In this document: positions 1 to 7,084 of the stretch, piece after piece
How the letters are laid out: each line of letters begins with the position of its first letter
How positions within the stretch are numbered: the stretch's first letter is position 1
Source: JBBDYD01 sp040901865
GTDB lineage: Bacteria; Bacteroidota; Ignavibacteria; UBA10030
Direction: 5' to 3'
DNA length: 14,069 nucleotides
NCBI GenBank assembly: GCA_040901865.1
Contig: JBBDYD010000176.1
Location: 1 to 14,069 of the forward strand
Program-made: the position numbers and the translations under genes
The notes under the pieces: generated by a model
What the model was told of the DNA's origin: nothing
Database searches by the model: none
The model's input: only the letters and a program-made list of their open reading frames with translations

Positions 1-2
1 CG

Positions 3-482
3 GGCAAGAGGATTCGACGAACCTTCGGATCTCTGGACGCATTTTTTCCCGCCGTCCTGTGTTTGGCCGGCGATGTTGATCGCGCCGCTACTCTGCAGGA
101 ATCGGCATTTCGCATGTGGAACCTGCATGGCATCGAGCCGGAGACCACCGAGTATGACTCAATGAAAGTGGTCAATCCCCAATACTACCTGCGCCCCGAG
201 ATTATCGAATCGGCCTACTACCTCTACCAATACACCCGTGACGAGCGGTACCGGGAAATGGGAAGGGAGATGTTTGCCGATCTTGTCCAACACTGCAGAA
301 CAGAAGCGGGGTATGCTTATCTGGAAGACGTAACGACGGGAAAAAAGGGGGACGGGATGGAGAGTTTCTTTCTGGCTGAGACCCTCAAATACTTCTACCT
401 GCTTTTTGCACCGGACGAAGTCCTGGATTTCAATTCCGTGATCTTCAACACGGAGGCCCATCCGGTTCGTCGGCCAATCTGA
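3..482 (+). CDS. GH47 class I alpha-1,2-mannosidase, C-terminal part (5' end off the window)
   Basis: The reading frame is open from the first bases, so the gene starts upstream of the window. The visible 159 residues match the end of the glycoside hydrolase family 47 (alpha/alpha)7 barrel. They contain a SLDAFFP helix start, the LRPEIIES motif (its Glu, codon 198-200, corresponds to the family's catalytic-base Glu), an ESFFLAETLKYFYLLF helix, and the terminal FNTEAHP, whose Thr is the known calcium ligand. The enzyme trims alpha-1,2-linked mannose from high-mannose glycans by inversion. It ends about 13 residues after the FNTEAHP motif, with no extra C-terminal domain. GH47 is mainly eukaryotic and uncommon in bacteria. 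Signal peptide and N-terminal half cannot be seen. A GH38 mannosidase lies 3.2 kb downstream on the other strand, so a shared role in mannose-rich glycan use is likely but inferred. Confidence 0.93.
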   Translation, partial: GKRIRRTFGSLDAFFPAVLCLAGDVDRAATLQESAFRMWNLHGIEPETTEYDSMKVVNPQYYLRPEIIESAYYLYQYTRDERYREMGREMFADLVQHCRTEAGYAYLEDVTTGKKGDGMESFFLAETLKYFYLLFAPDEVLDFNSVIFNTEAHPVRRPI

Positions 483-508
483 AGAGCGTCATGATTGCCT
501 GAAAACAA

Positions 509-534
509 AATCGGCGGACAATTGTCCGCCGATT
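509..534. terminator. Perfect 26-nt palindrome, intrinsic terminator between convergent genes
   Basis: Positions 509-521 are the exact reverse complement of 522-534, giving a perfect inverted repeat with core GGCGGACAATTGTCCGCC. It sits between the GH47 stop (482) and the metalloprotease stop (561). On the minus strand the stem is followed by TTTTGTTTTC (510-501), a good U-tract, so it should terminate the metalloprotease transcript. On the plus strand the tail is poor in T, so termination of the GH47 transcript would be weaker. Confidence 0.8.
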
Positions 535-560
535 GGCGTTTCATTATGCTGCGGGAACGA

Positions 561-1589
561 CTATTGCTGCCACGAAGACCAAATGCTGCAATGACCGGCC
601 TTGTCTGTTCCCAGTAAATCGCGCTGAGTTTCCCAATACAAAGCGTTCATCACTGCGCGCGGTGAAAAGTGCAGGTGCTCCAGCTGGAACCCCGGTTCTT
701 TTGTGCCCTTTCCATCAAAGAACACCGTGCCGAAGTGCCCCTGACTGAGGCCGTGACCCGCTTCATGCAGAACGATGGACTCGACATCGATCTGCGGATC
801 GTTCCATGCAGGACCTGAGATCGACCAGGAAAAGGCATTGTTATAATAAATGTCGCGGAACGCCACGTCCAACTTGCCGTCTCCGTCGATATCCGTGAAG
901 TTCCCTGATCCGTCAATCCAAAGAAGCGTAAACGTCACACCGAGAATGAAGTTACTGCCGCCGGGCGCGATCGCATTAAAAAACGCTCCGGGAAGCCATC
1001 CGCCGTGCGTAACATCAGCCGCCCAACCATTCACACCTCCAAATCCAAGTAGATTCTGAACATAGCCGAGATCAACAATGACTCCCAAGGCCACTTTCTG
1101 TATGAGCGGAGAACAGGATTCCTGGTTCCATGTCTGCATGGCGTTGTCGATTGCGGGCTCTGTTTGAGCGTTGCTAAGCCCACCAGTTGTGCTTCCCTCA
1201 GTCACGTCGACAATGTATGTAATGTTCGTTCTCCCGCTTCTGCGCGGGTCTCCGAAAACAAAATGATAAGCGAGTTGCTTATTGCCAACGTTCTTGGCAA
1301 ACACCGTCGCTCCGAACTCTCCGGATCCGGGAGCAGTGATGGTTTCATAGAGAGCAAGCCGATAGGGTTCTCCATTGGCTTCGAGCGCGGCGTTTACGAT
1401 GGAGAAAATATCATCTCCGGCGATTAGAATCTGGGCGCCGGAAGTGTTCCCAGCGGCTCCTTTGATGAGAGTGGCCGGAGCTGGAAGTGTTGCTGCAGAG
1501 CTCGGGGAAAGCGGTTCGCTGCGATTGCACCCGGCAAGAAGCATTCCAATGACCACGAGAACAGCGAATGCGGTGACGAGGACTTTCAT
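561..1589 (-). CDS. Matrixin-like (metzincin) zinc metalloprotease lipoprotein
   Basis: This is a 342-residue predicted outer-surface or periplasmic lipoprotein. The start at 1589 is chosen because AAGGAG lies 5-6 nt upstream and the protein then begins with a lipoprotein signal, MKVLVTAF through LLAGC, with Cys21 as the lipidated residue. A longer frame up to 1703 adds only a non-signal leader. The zinc site is H275-E276-A-G-H279-G-L-S-Q-G-H285, matching HExxHxxxxxH. M314 in PRAVMNALYW fits the metzincin Met-turn. The usual Gly three residues after the second His is Ser282 here. D233, D235, D237 and D241 form a DxDxDGxxD loop that should bind calcium. The C-terminus contains AGHCSIWSSW. Substrate is unknown. 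It is monocistronic, with a terminator at 509-534. Protease class is fairly certain; the exact family is not. Confidence 0.85.
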   Translation of the reverse strand: MKVLVTAFAVLVVIGMLLAGCNRSEPLSPSSAATLPAPATLIKGAAGNTSGAQILIAGDDIFSIVNAALEANGEPYRLALYETITAPGSGEFGATVFAKNVGNKQLAYHFVFGDPRRSGRTNITYIVDVTEGSTTGGLSNAQTEPAIDNAMQTWNQESCSPLIQKVALGVIVDLGYVQNLLGFGGVNGWAADVTHGGWLPGAFFNAIAPGGSNFILGVTFTLLWIDGSGNFTDIDGDGKLDVAFRDIYYNNAFSWSISGPAWNDPQIDVESIVLHEAGHGLSQGHFGTVFFDGKGTKEPGFQLEHLHFSPRAVMNALYWETQRDLLGTDKAGHCSIWSSWQQ

Positions 1590-1785
1590 GGTGACTCCTT
1601 GTGAAGAGTGATGAGAATGAGGAAATAAATGTGGCCCTGCTGGTCGCGCCAACCCGCGGGGCAGGATAGTGGTGTAGGTAAGAAAGTCTTTGACAAGAGT
1701 CAAGCAGTGGATTCAGGAAATATGGCGCAGTGCATAGTGAACGGTTCTTGATTCTCGCCGTTGATAAATTCGACATTGGGCCCTC

Positions 1786-1815
1786 TCCGCCACGGGCGGA
1801 TCCGCCTCAAGCGGA
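1786..1815. repeat. REP-like double hairpin (TCCGCC/GGCGGA palindromes)
   Basis: Four alternating arms are seen: TCCGCC (1786-1791), GGCGGA (1795-1800), TCCGCC (1801-1806) and GCGGA (1811-1815). Arms 1 and 2 pair across a 3-nt loop, arms 3 and 4 across a short loop, and the two central arms form a perfect 12-bp palindrome. There is no T-tract, so it is not an obvious terminator, and it lies far from either gene's 3' end. It resembles small dispersed palindromic elements. Only one full copy is in the window, so dispersal is unproven. Confidence 0.5.
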
Positions 1816-1897
1816 ATTATTGGACATTCTTTTCTTCTCTGTGGAACTCTGCCTCCTTCCTCTGTGTATTCCCGTGCATTAACGCAAGGAATCAGGC

Positions 1898-1926
1898 TTG
1901 GGTGATGATGGATGAATTTGTATATT
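1898..1926 (+). promoter_or_regulatory. Candidate promoter for the SDR gene
   Basis: TTGGGT (1898-1903) and TATATT (1921-1926) are separated by exactly 17 bp, giving a -10 with five of six sigma70-consensus bases and a weak -35. Transcription would start near 1932, about 20 nt before the start codon at 1954, leaving just enough leader for the GGAG ribosome site at 1943-1946. Confidence 0.4.
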
Positions 1927-1953
1927 TGCGGAACAAAAGTCCGGAGATGGTTT

Positions 1954-2745
1954 ATGGATCTTGGCCTTAAGGGAAAAACAGCAATGGTTGCAGGCGCTAG
2001 CAAAGGCCTGGGATTCGCCGTTGCCCGTATTCTTGCCTCAGAGGGTTCCCATGTCTCGATCGCTTCCCGCGATACCACGGCAATCCAGGCGGCGAAGGGT
2101 CAGATCGAAAAGGAAACTGGAAACACCATTTTAGCCTGCACCGCTGATGTGCGATCTGCATTGTCCATTGATCGGTGGCGAGATGACACCCTCCGGGAAT
2201 TTGGCACTGTGGATATGCTCTTTGTGAATTCCGGAGGTCCGCTGGCGGGTTCGTTCCTTTCTCTTGACGATAAAGCCTGGCAGGAAGCAGTCGATCTCCT
2301 TTTGCTCGGCGCCGTTCGAATGGCCAGGAGCGTCATTCCGCATATGAAAACCCGTGGCGGAGGAAGTATTGTGTTTTCCACATCGACTTCTGTCCGGGAA
2401 CCGATCGAGAATCTCGTCCTGTCAAGCGTCGTCCGGGTCGCAATTCCGGGTCTCGCAAAAACTCTTGCCAGAGAATTCGCCCAAGACAAAATCCGTGTCA
2501 ACAATCTCATACCGGGCCGAATCGACACTGATCGGGTGAAGGAACTGGATGAGTTCGGGGCGAAGAAAAAAGGAATCCCGGTTGAAGAGCAGAAAAAAGC
2601 AGTGGTAAGCCAGATCCCGCTCGGTCGCTATGGATCACCCGATGAGTACGCCCGCGCCGTGGTGTTCATCCTTTCTCCCGCAGCTTCCTATATCACCGGG
2701 GCAAGCTTGCAGGTGGATGGGGGAATGCTGAAAGGGATTGCTTAG
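1954..2745 (+). CDS. SDR family oxidoreductase, divergent BKR-like subgroup
   Basis: This is a 263-residue cytosolic short-chain dehydrogenase with a Rossmann fold. The start at 1954 is preceded by GGAG with 7 nt spacing; a possible earlier ATG (1912) only adds 14 unrelated residues and has no ribosome site. The cofactor loop is G14-A-S-K-G18-L-G20, followed by SRD at 38-40, where basic R39 suggests NADP(H). N92-S-G-G-P replaces NNAG, and the C-terminus has ITGASLQVDGG. The catalytic YxxxK is missing: the aligned positions are about S157 and R161 in LSSVVRVAIPGLAKTLA. Together with NNLIPGRIDTDRV, this pattern is typical of the BKR-like SDR subgroup (similar to 3-oxoacyl-ACP reductases) that lacks the standard tetrad. 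The substrate is therefore unknown. It probably forms an operon with the proline dehydrogenase 47 nt downstream. Confidence 0.9.
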   Translation: MDLGLKGKTAMVAGASKGLGFAVARILASEGSHVSIASRDTTAIQAAKGQIEKETGNTILACTADVRSALSIDRWRDDTLREFGTVDMLFVNSGGPLAGSFLSLDDKAWQEAVDLLLLGAVRMARSVIPHMKTRGGGSIVFSTSTSVREPIENLVLSSVVRVAIPGLAKTLAREFAQDKIRVNNLIPGRIDTDRVKELDEFGAKKKGIPVEEQKKAVVSQIPLGRYGSPDEYARAVVFILSPAASYITGASLQVDGGMLKGIA

Positions 2746-2786
2746 GATGAAGGGTAAAGGGTAAAGGGTGAAGAGTTAAGAGTGAG
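2745..2786 (+). repeat. Heptanucleotide tandem repeat, consensus GGGTRAA
   Basis: Six consecutive 7-bp units start at 2745, 2752, 2759, 2766, 2773 and 2780. Units 2 and 3 are both GGGTAAA, unit 4 is GGGTGAA, and the outer units are degenerate (GGATGAA, GAGTTAA, GAGTGAG). The array begins at the last base of the SDR stop codon, fills nearly the whole gap to the next gene, and its last unit supplies the GAGG of the proline dehydrogenase ribosome site. It resembles the short heptanucleotide repeats described in some cyanobacteria. Confidence 0.8.
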
Positions 2787-2792
2787 GTGCTT

Positions 2793-3716
2793 ATGAGTAT
2801 TGCGCGTAATGCTCTTTTATGGATCTCTGAGAATCGAGGGCTTCGCGAAGCTCTGCCGAAATACAGGTTCATCAGAAAGGCCGTCAACAAGTTCATGCCA
2901 GGCGAGGAGTTGGATGACGCCATCACAGCCGCTCTCACTCTCAAAAAGAATTCCATCACAACAATTCTTACACGGCTGGGAGAGAATGTGACTGAGGAGC
3001 GGATGGCGCGGGAAGTGGCAGACCATTATGTCGAGGCACTTCGGAAAACAAAGGCAAGTAATCTCGATGCGCACATCTCCCTGAAACTCACTCACCTGGG
3101 ACTCGATCTGAATGAAACCCTGTGCTTTGAGAGTCTTGAACGGATTGCCGGGGAGGCGGAACGTGCAAACACGTGGCTATGGATTGATATGGAGCAGAGT
3201 TCTTACGTGGACCGGACGCTGGATCTCTATAAACGCGTCAGGCAAAACCATGGAAAGGTTGGCGTATGTCTGCAATCGTACCTGTATCGAACCAAGGATG
3301 ATCTGGAGAATCTCTTGCCCCTGAAAGCGGCCATCCGCCTGGTCAAAGGCGCGTACAAAGAACCACCCTCCGTTGCATTTCCGCGGAAATCCGATGTTGA
3401 TGCAAATTACCGTTCTCTTTCTGTCACACTCCTGGAGAACATAAACCGCGGTGTCGCGTTCGGCGCAGGAACCCATGACCAGGAACTCATCAGGCAAATT
3501 CAAGAAGAGGCGTCCCATCGGGGGATACAGAAACAGGACTACGAGTTCCAGCTGTTATACGGGATTCGATCCGAAGCTCAACAACAGCTGGCGCGAGAGG
3601 GATACAGGATTCGCTGCTTGATCAGCTATGGGAACTACTGGTTTCCATGGTACGTTCGTCGCCTGGCCGAACGCCCGGCAAATGTCTGGTTCGTGCTGAA
3701 GAACATTCTGTCGTGA
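2793..3716 (+). CDS. Proline dehydrogenase, monofunctional (PutB/PRODH type)
   Basis: This 307-residue FAD enzyme oxidises L-proline to delta-1-pyrroline-5-carboxylate and passes electrons to the quinone pool at the inner membrane. Family blocks in order are: H94-ISLKLT with K98; WIDME with D132; VGVCLQSYLYRT with Q161; RLVKGAYKE with K185; the GTHD block with H228; EFQLLYGIRSEAQ (251-263); and the C-terminal YGNYWFPWYVRRLAERP, whose paired R289-R290 bind the substrate carboxylate in this family. The length is that of a stand-alone enzyme rather than bifunctional PutA. The start at 2793 is chosen over GTG 2787 because GAGG (2784-2787) lies 5 nt upstream. No P5C dehydrogenase gene is in the window. 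It probably shares a transcript with the SDR, although no functional link between the two is evident. Confidence 0.95.
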   Translation: MSIARNALLWISENRGLREALPKYRFIRKAVNKFMPGEELDDAITAALTLKKNSITTILTRLGENVTEERMAREVADHYVEALRKTKASNLDAHISLKLTHLGLDLNETLCFESLERIAGEAERANTWLWIDMEQSSYVDRTLDLYKRVRQNHGKVGVCLQSYLYRTKDDLENLLPLKAAIRLVKGAYKEPPSVAFPRKSDVDANYRSLSVTLLENINRGVAFGAGTHDQELIRQIQEEASHRGIQKQDYEFQLLYGIRSEAQQQLAREGYRIRCLISYGNYWFPWYVRRLAERPANVWFVLKNILS

Positions 3717-3728
3717 CGACCGCGGTGG

Positions 3729-6700
3729 CTACCGGCGGGTTCGGGAACGGAATCGAATTCGGAGAGTCTTGACCTCGAAGGGGGAAAACTTCAGCATCAG
3801 CTTTCCTTTTGTCGGTTTCAGGCGTTCCTGTACGGTTTCCATGAGGTCGCAGGCCGATGCCTGCAGAATCCCGTAGCCAAACTGAAGCGCAATCCTTCCG
3901 GAATCCCCGTGGACCTCGCTCAACCTCAAGATGACCTCATCGCTCTCTGATGCTTTGCGAACAGAGTCCACGTTGATGTTGGACGGGAGAGAATGGATGA
4001 GTGAGGGGAGGTTCTTCGCGTCTGCATTCTCTATGATGAGAAGAGGATTGTTGAGCTCCCGGGCCCTTCGAACTGTTTCACCCCGTTTCCAGTCCCCCTG
4101 GTGCGGAGAAAGCGAATAAGTGAATTCCTGCTCCCCCTGATCCGTAACGGCTTTGTCCTTGAGTTTTTGCGGATCGACGGAATGGGGATAATGCGGCGAT
4201 CGGAGAAGCGTGAGGCGTAACGTGGATTCCTTTACGTCACAACCGTATTTCGCATTATTCAGAAGCCCCACGCCGAATTTGGCATCTGAGATATCCAGCC
4301 ATTGATGAACGGGAACTTCGAACTTTGCCTTGTCTTCGGGACTCTTTGGCTTCGTGGTTCGTTCAATCGATCCAAACGGGATTTCAAACCTGGCACGAGT
4401 GGCGTTGACATTCAACGGAAACGCGGCCTTCAACAGGATTTGAGAGTCCGACCATTTGACAAATGACAGAAAATCGATCAAAGGGGATTTGTGATAGAAT
4501 CTGATCGATTGTCGGACCACCGACCCCCTGTCAGTTTTCCGAATGACCTCAATCGTCATTCGCAAAGGGCCTTGTTCGGCGATCTTCATGGATTTGAATT
4601 TCAAAATATCGGCCTTCCTGCTTTCATATCCGGCATCGATATCCCACGCTTCCCATTCCGCCGGGGTATCATGAAAGGTCTGCAGAACATTGCCGCGCTG
4701 TCCTTTTTTGAGTATCTCCCGCCTTAAGCGCTTGTCGTGGATCGATGTGAAATTCCCTTGGGAATCCAATCGAAGCCGGTACACAGGCGTTTCAATGAAC
4801 CGCGGGCTCGCCTTCCAGGGCTCAACCGCCGAAGGTTTTGTGTCCGAAGGAGTAATGATGACAGAAGTTGCAGCAAGTGGCGGGATATTCTCTATGTAGC
4901 AGAGGATTGTCGTCGTTCCTTTTCCGCGGCCAACAATCTGACTTTCGATCGGGGTGCCCGACTGGGCTGTCACACGGAAGAATTTTTCCCTGGACCTTAC
5001 CTGGATTTCCACATATCCGGTTCTTGCCCAGGGGAGGGTATTCAGGATGGAGGTATGGAACTCCTTGAGGCTCCTCTTGGCCGATTTGGTCAGTGAAGAA
5101 CCCATCTTCTTGATGATGCCCTCCGTCGTTCCCTGAAGGCGTAGGAAGTCTTTGTCGGCATCCGCGGCAGCTTCTTCGATGATCGTCCCGGAGAGGATAT
5201 CGTGAAACTGATTCTGAAGCAATCGCTTCCAGGATTTTTCGAGATCTCCGTGCGGATATTTCTTGCCTTCATTCAGGGAGGCAAGAACGGAGAGGAGCTC
5301 TGCCGTGTATAAGAGTCGCTCGCTTTCCCGATTTGCCTTTTTGATGCGCGCTTGCGTGCTGAACGTCCCCCGATGCTTTTCAAGGTAGAGTTCGCTGTTC
5401 CATTCGGGAAGCTGTTTGGATTGTGTTTCAAGATTTCTGAAAAAGTCCTGGACTCGGCTCAAGCGCAATCGCGGCAGAGCAGGCATGTTGTTCAGATACG
5501 TCATGGTGTGGAGGTCTTTTGGCACAGGTCCCCCTCCGCCGTCACCAAAGCCATACGTTTGGAGAACATCCGTCAATTGCTCCTGATGGCGGAATTCTTC
5601 CCAGCTCTTCTGGATGTCTTTGGGCTGGACCTGGCCTTCAAGGCCCACCGGGGGAACATGAGCCAGCACCTTTGACCCGTCGATTCCCTTCCAGTGAAAT
5701 GAATTGTACGGGAACTTCGTCGTGTCGTTCCAGGAAAGCTTTGTCGTGAAGAAATAGCGTATCCCTGACTTCGCGAGGATTTGAGGCAGGGACCAACTGA
5801 ATCCGAATGAGTCCGGAAGCCAGGCGGTGTCCACCTCAAGACCAAATTCCTCCCGAAAGAATTTCTTCCCATAAAAAATATGTCGGACGAGTGATTCTCC
5901 ACTCGGCATTTGACAGTCCGGCTCTACCCAGAAAGCGCCGACGGGTTCCCATCGCCCTGCGGTGACGCGGTCCTTGATCTGTTTATACAGATCCGGGTAA
6001 TCGGATTTTGCAAGAGAGTAGAGGAGAGGCTGGCTCTGAGCGAACATGAACTCGGGGAATCCCTCCATCAATCGAAGCATGGTGGAAAATGTGCGGCCGA
6101 TTTTCCTCCGTGCCTCGCGGATCGTCCAAAGCCAAACCACGTCGAGGTGGGAATGACCAACGAGTTGGACGGTCCCGGGAACCTCTGTCTTGAATTCCGC
6201 CTCGAGCGTCTGCAACAGGAACTTGTGTGCCCTGGCTATGGCATTTGGGTATTCCTCGCCATCGGGTTTGAAGTACTTGAGATAGATCAGGGTCTTCCGG
6301 ATGAGTTCACGGATTTCTTTTGATTCGATGGATCCCGGACCATAGAATCGTTCGAGGTCGCGTAAGAGAGTGAGGGCGGCAAAAAGCGCTCGGGCAGTCG
6401 GATTGAGTGTGGCAAGGTCAGCCCGCCGGAATACATTTTGCTCTTTTTTCCTTCCGCTGTATGCCTGAATGGCCAGTGCGTAGATCTGACCCGCCCGCGC
6501 TTTTTCCGTTAGTGGGACGGATTGATGATGGAGGTCGAGACCCTGAAACGGGCGCCCGTTAACATAGACAAGGCCGTCAGCGATGTCCAAGAGCAGGGCA
6601 AGCGGCTTATTTGCGAATTCGGGGGGAACCGTCACTTTGGAACGGAACCAGAAGGTGGTATCGTACGCACCCCAGTTTGCCTGCGGGGGGTGGATGGGCG

Positions 6701-6842
6701 TCCAACTATTGTCATTGAGAGACGGGGCAAATCCGTTCGGAACGTCCCCAACCCTTATTTTCCAATCACTTACAGGGACAATGGAGGGGTAAATATGCTG
6801 CTGAACGTGGGGGAGAAGCTGCTCAAGAAGGTCAAGGGCCAT
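3729..6842 (-). CDS. GH38 class II alpha-mannosidase, long MAN2C1-like type
   Basis: This 1037-residue retaining alpha-mannosidase has no signal peptide (it begins MALDLLEQLLPH), so it is predicted to be cytosolic and to act on imported manno-oligosaccharides. It has an N-terminal beta domain (about 25-135), a GH38 catalytic domain (about 222-500), a helical middle domain, and a long C-terminal beta region. GHSHLDVVWLWT supplies zinc ligands H232 and D234. WLPDSFGFSW carries the nucleophile D344. NQFHDILSGT supplies zinc ligand H547. The length matches cytosolic MAN2C1-type enzymes. The start at 6842 is the only plausible Met; the nearest AAGGA is about 14 nt upstream, so the ribosome site is weak. 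It converges with the proline dehydrogenase, 12 nt between stops, and diverges from the symporter. I saw no T-tracted terminator at its 3' end. Confidence 0.95.
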   Translation of the reverse strand: MALDLLEQLLPHVQQHIYPSIVPVSDWKIRVGDVPNGFAPSLNDNSWTPIHPPQANWGAYDTTFWFRSKVTVPPEFANKPLALLLDIADGLVYVNGRPFQGLDLHHQSVPLTEKARAGQIYALAIQAYSGRKKEQNVFRRADLATLNPTARALFAALTLLRDLERFYGPGSIESKEIRELIRKTLIYLKYFKPDGEEYPNAIARAHKFLLQTLEAEFKTEVPGTVQLVGHSHLDVVWLWTIREARRKIGRTFSTMLRLMEGFPEFMFAQSQPLLYSLAKSDYPDLYKQIKDRVTAGRWEPVGAFWVEPDCQMPSGESLVRHIFYGKKFFREEFGLEVDTAWLPDSFGFSWSLPQILAKSGIRYFFTTKLSWNDTTKFPYNSFHWKGIDGSKVLAHVPPVGLEGQVQPKDIQKSWEEFRHQEQLTDVLQTYGFGDGGGGPVPKDLHTMTYLNNMPALPRLRLSRVQDFFRNLETQSKQLPEWNSELYLEKHRGTFSTQARIKKANRESERLLYTAELLSVLASLNEGKKYPHGDLEKSWKRLLQNQFHDILSGTIIEEAAADADKDFLRLQGTTEGIIKKMGSSLTKSAKRSLKEFHTSILNTLPWARTGYVEIQVRSREKFFRVTAQSGTPIESQIVGRGKGTTTILCYIENIPPLAATSVIITPSDTKPSAVEPWKASPRFIETPVYRLRLDSQGNFTSIHDKRLRREILKKGQRGNVLQTFHDTPAEWEAWDIDAGYESRKADILKFKSMKIAEQGPLRMTIEVIRKTDRGSVVRQSIRFYHKSPLIDFLSFVKWSDSQILLKAAFPLNVNATRARFEIPFGSIERTTKPKSPEDKAKFEVPVHQWLDISDAKFGVGLLNNAKYGCDVKESTLRLTLLRSPHYPHSVDPQKLKDKAVTDQGEQEFTYSLSPHQGDWKRGETVRRARELNNPLLIIENADAKNLPSLIHSLPSNINVDSVRKASESDEVILRLSEVHGDSGRIALQFGYGILQASACDLMETVQERLKPTKGKLMLKFSPFEVKTLRIRFRSRTRR

Positions 6843-7084
6843 CTGGTCGGTTTCTGTCCTTGTTTTGGAAAAAGGTGGTGGAAAATATGAATTCTTACTC
6901 TCTTGCGCAAGAAGAGATTTTAAAAACCAGGTGTCGAAAATTATACTGATTAAGGGAGCCGCTTCAGGCGATTTCTTAAATAGGGGGGGTTGGGGGGTAG
7001 AAAAATCAACAGTTTTTCTCTTTGCAATTCCCTCCCTGTTCTTGTAAATTTGTCACGACCCTTCCCCAAGACACTCTTAAGCCC
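6843..7084. promoter_or_regulatory. Divergent promoter region between the GH38 and symporter genes
   Basis: On the minus strand a perfect TATAAT (6945-6940) could drive the GH38 gene from near 6933, with a leader of roughly 90 nt; no good -35 is visible 16-18 bp away. On the plus strand TTGCAA (7022-7027), 17 bp, then TAAATT (7045-7050) could drive the symporter. A perfect 12-bp palindrome TCTTGCGCAAGA (6901-6912) lies within the GH38 leader and is an operator candidate. Between the promoters lie runs of seven and six G (6983-6989, 6992-6997). Confidence 0.45.

Larger units (their letters stand above)
1590..1953. other. Divergent intergenic spacer, 364 nt
   Basis: This spacer lies between the divergently transcribed metalloprotease and SDR genes. 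It holds a short inverted repeat TTGAC-AAGA-GTCAA (1690-1703), a REP-like double hairpin (1786-1815), a CTCTG-rich low-complexity stretch (about 1831-1867), and a plausible SDR promoter (1898-1926). No coding sequence in it looks real. I found no convincing promoter for the metalloprotease: minus-strand TTGACT (1703-1698) is a good -35 candidate, but no matching -10 is visible 16-18 bp further. Confidence 0.6.

Noticed and set aside
1590..1703. N-terminal extension of the metalloprotease up to 1703
   Set aside because: The extra residues would bury the lipoprotein signal; AAGGAG directly precedes the codon at 1589.
1690..1703. TTGAC-AAGA-GTCAA inverted repeat as operator
   Set aside because: Arms are only 5 bp and no promoter could be matched around it; chance is a sufficient explanation.
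3719..3738. Terminator between the convergent proline dehydrogenase and GH38 genes
   Set aside because: CCGC-GGT can pair with ACCGGCGG only with a bulge, and no T-tract follows on either strand.
3931..6323. Plus-strand frames inside the GH38 gene
   Set aside because: The minus-strand frame is uninterrupted over 1037 codons with all GH38 catalytic motifs; the others are incidental.
6983..6997. G-quadruplex
   Set aside because: Only two G runs are present; four separate runs of three are not available without splitting homopolymers.
7022..7084. TTG start giving a longer symporter
   Set aside because: The added leader is Pro/Cys-rich, unlike the family, and coincides with a possible -35 element.
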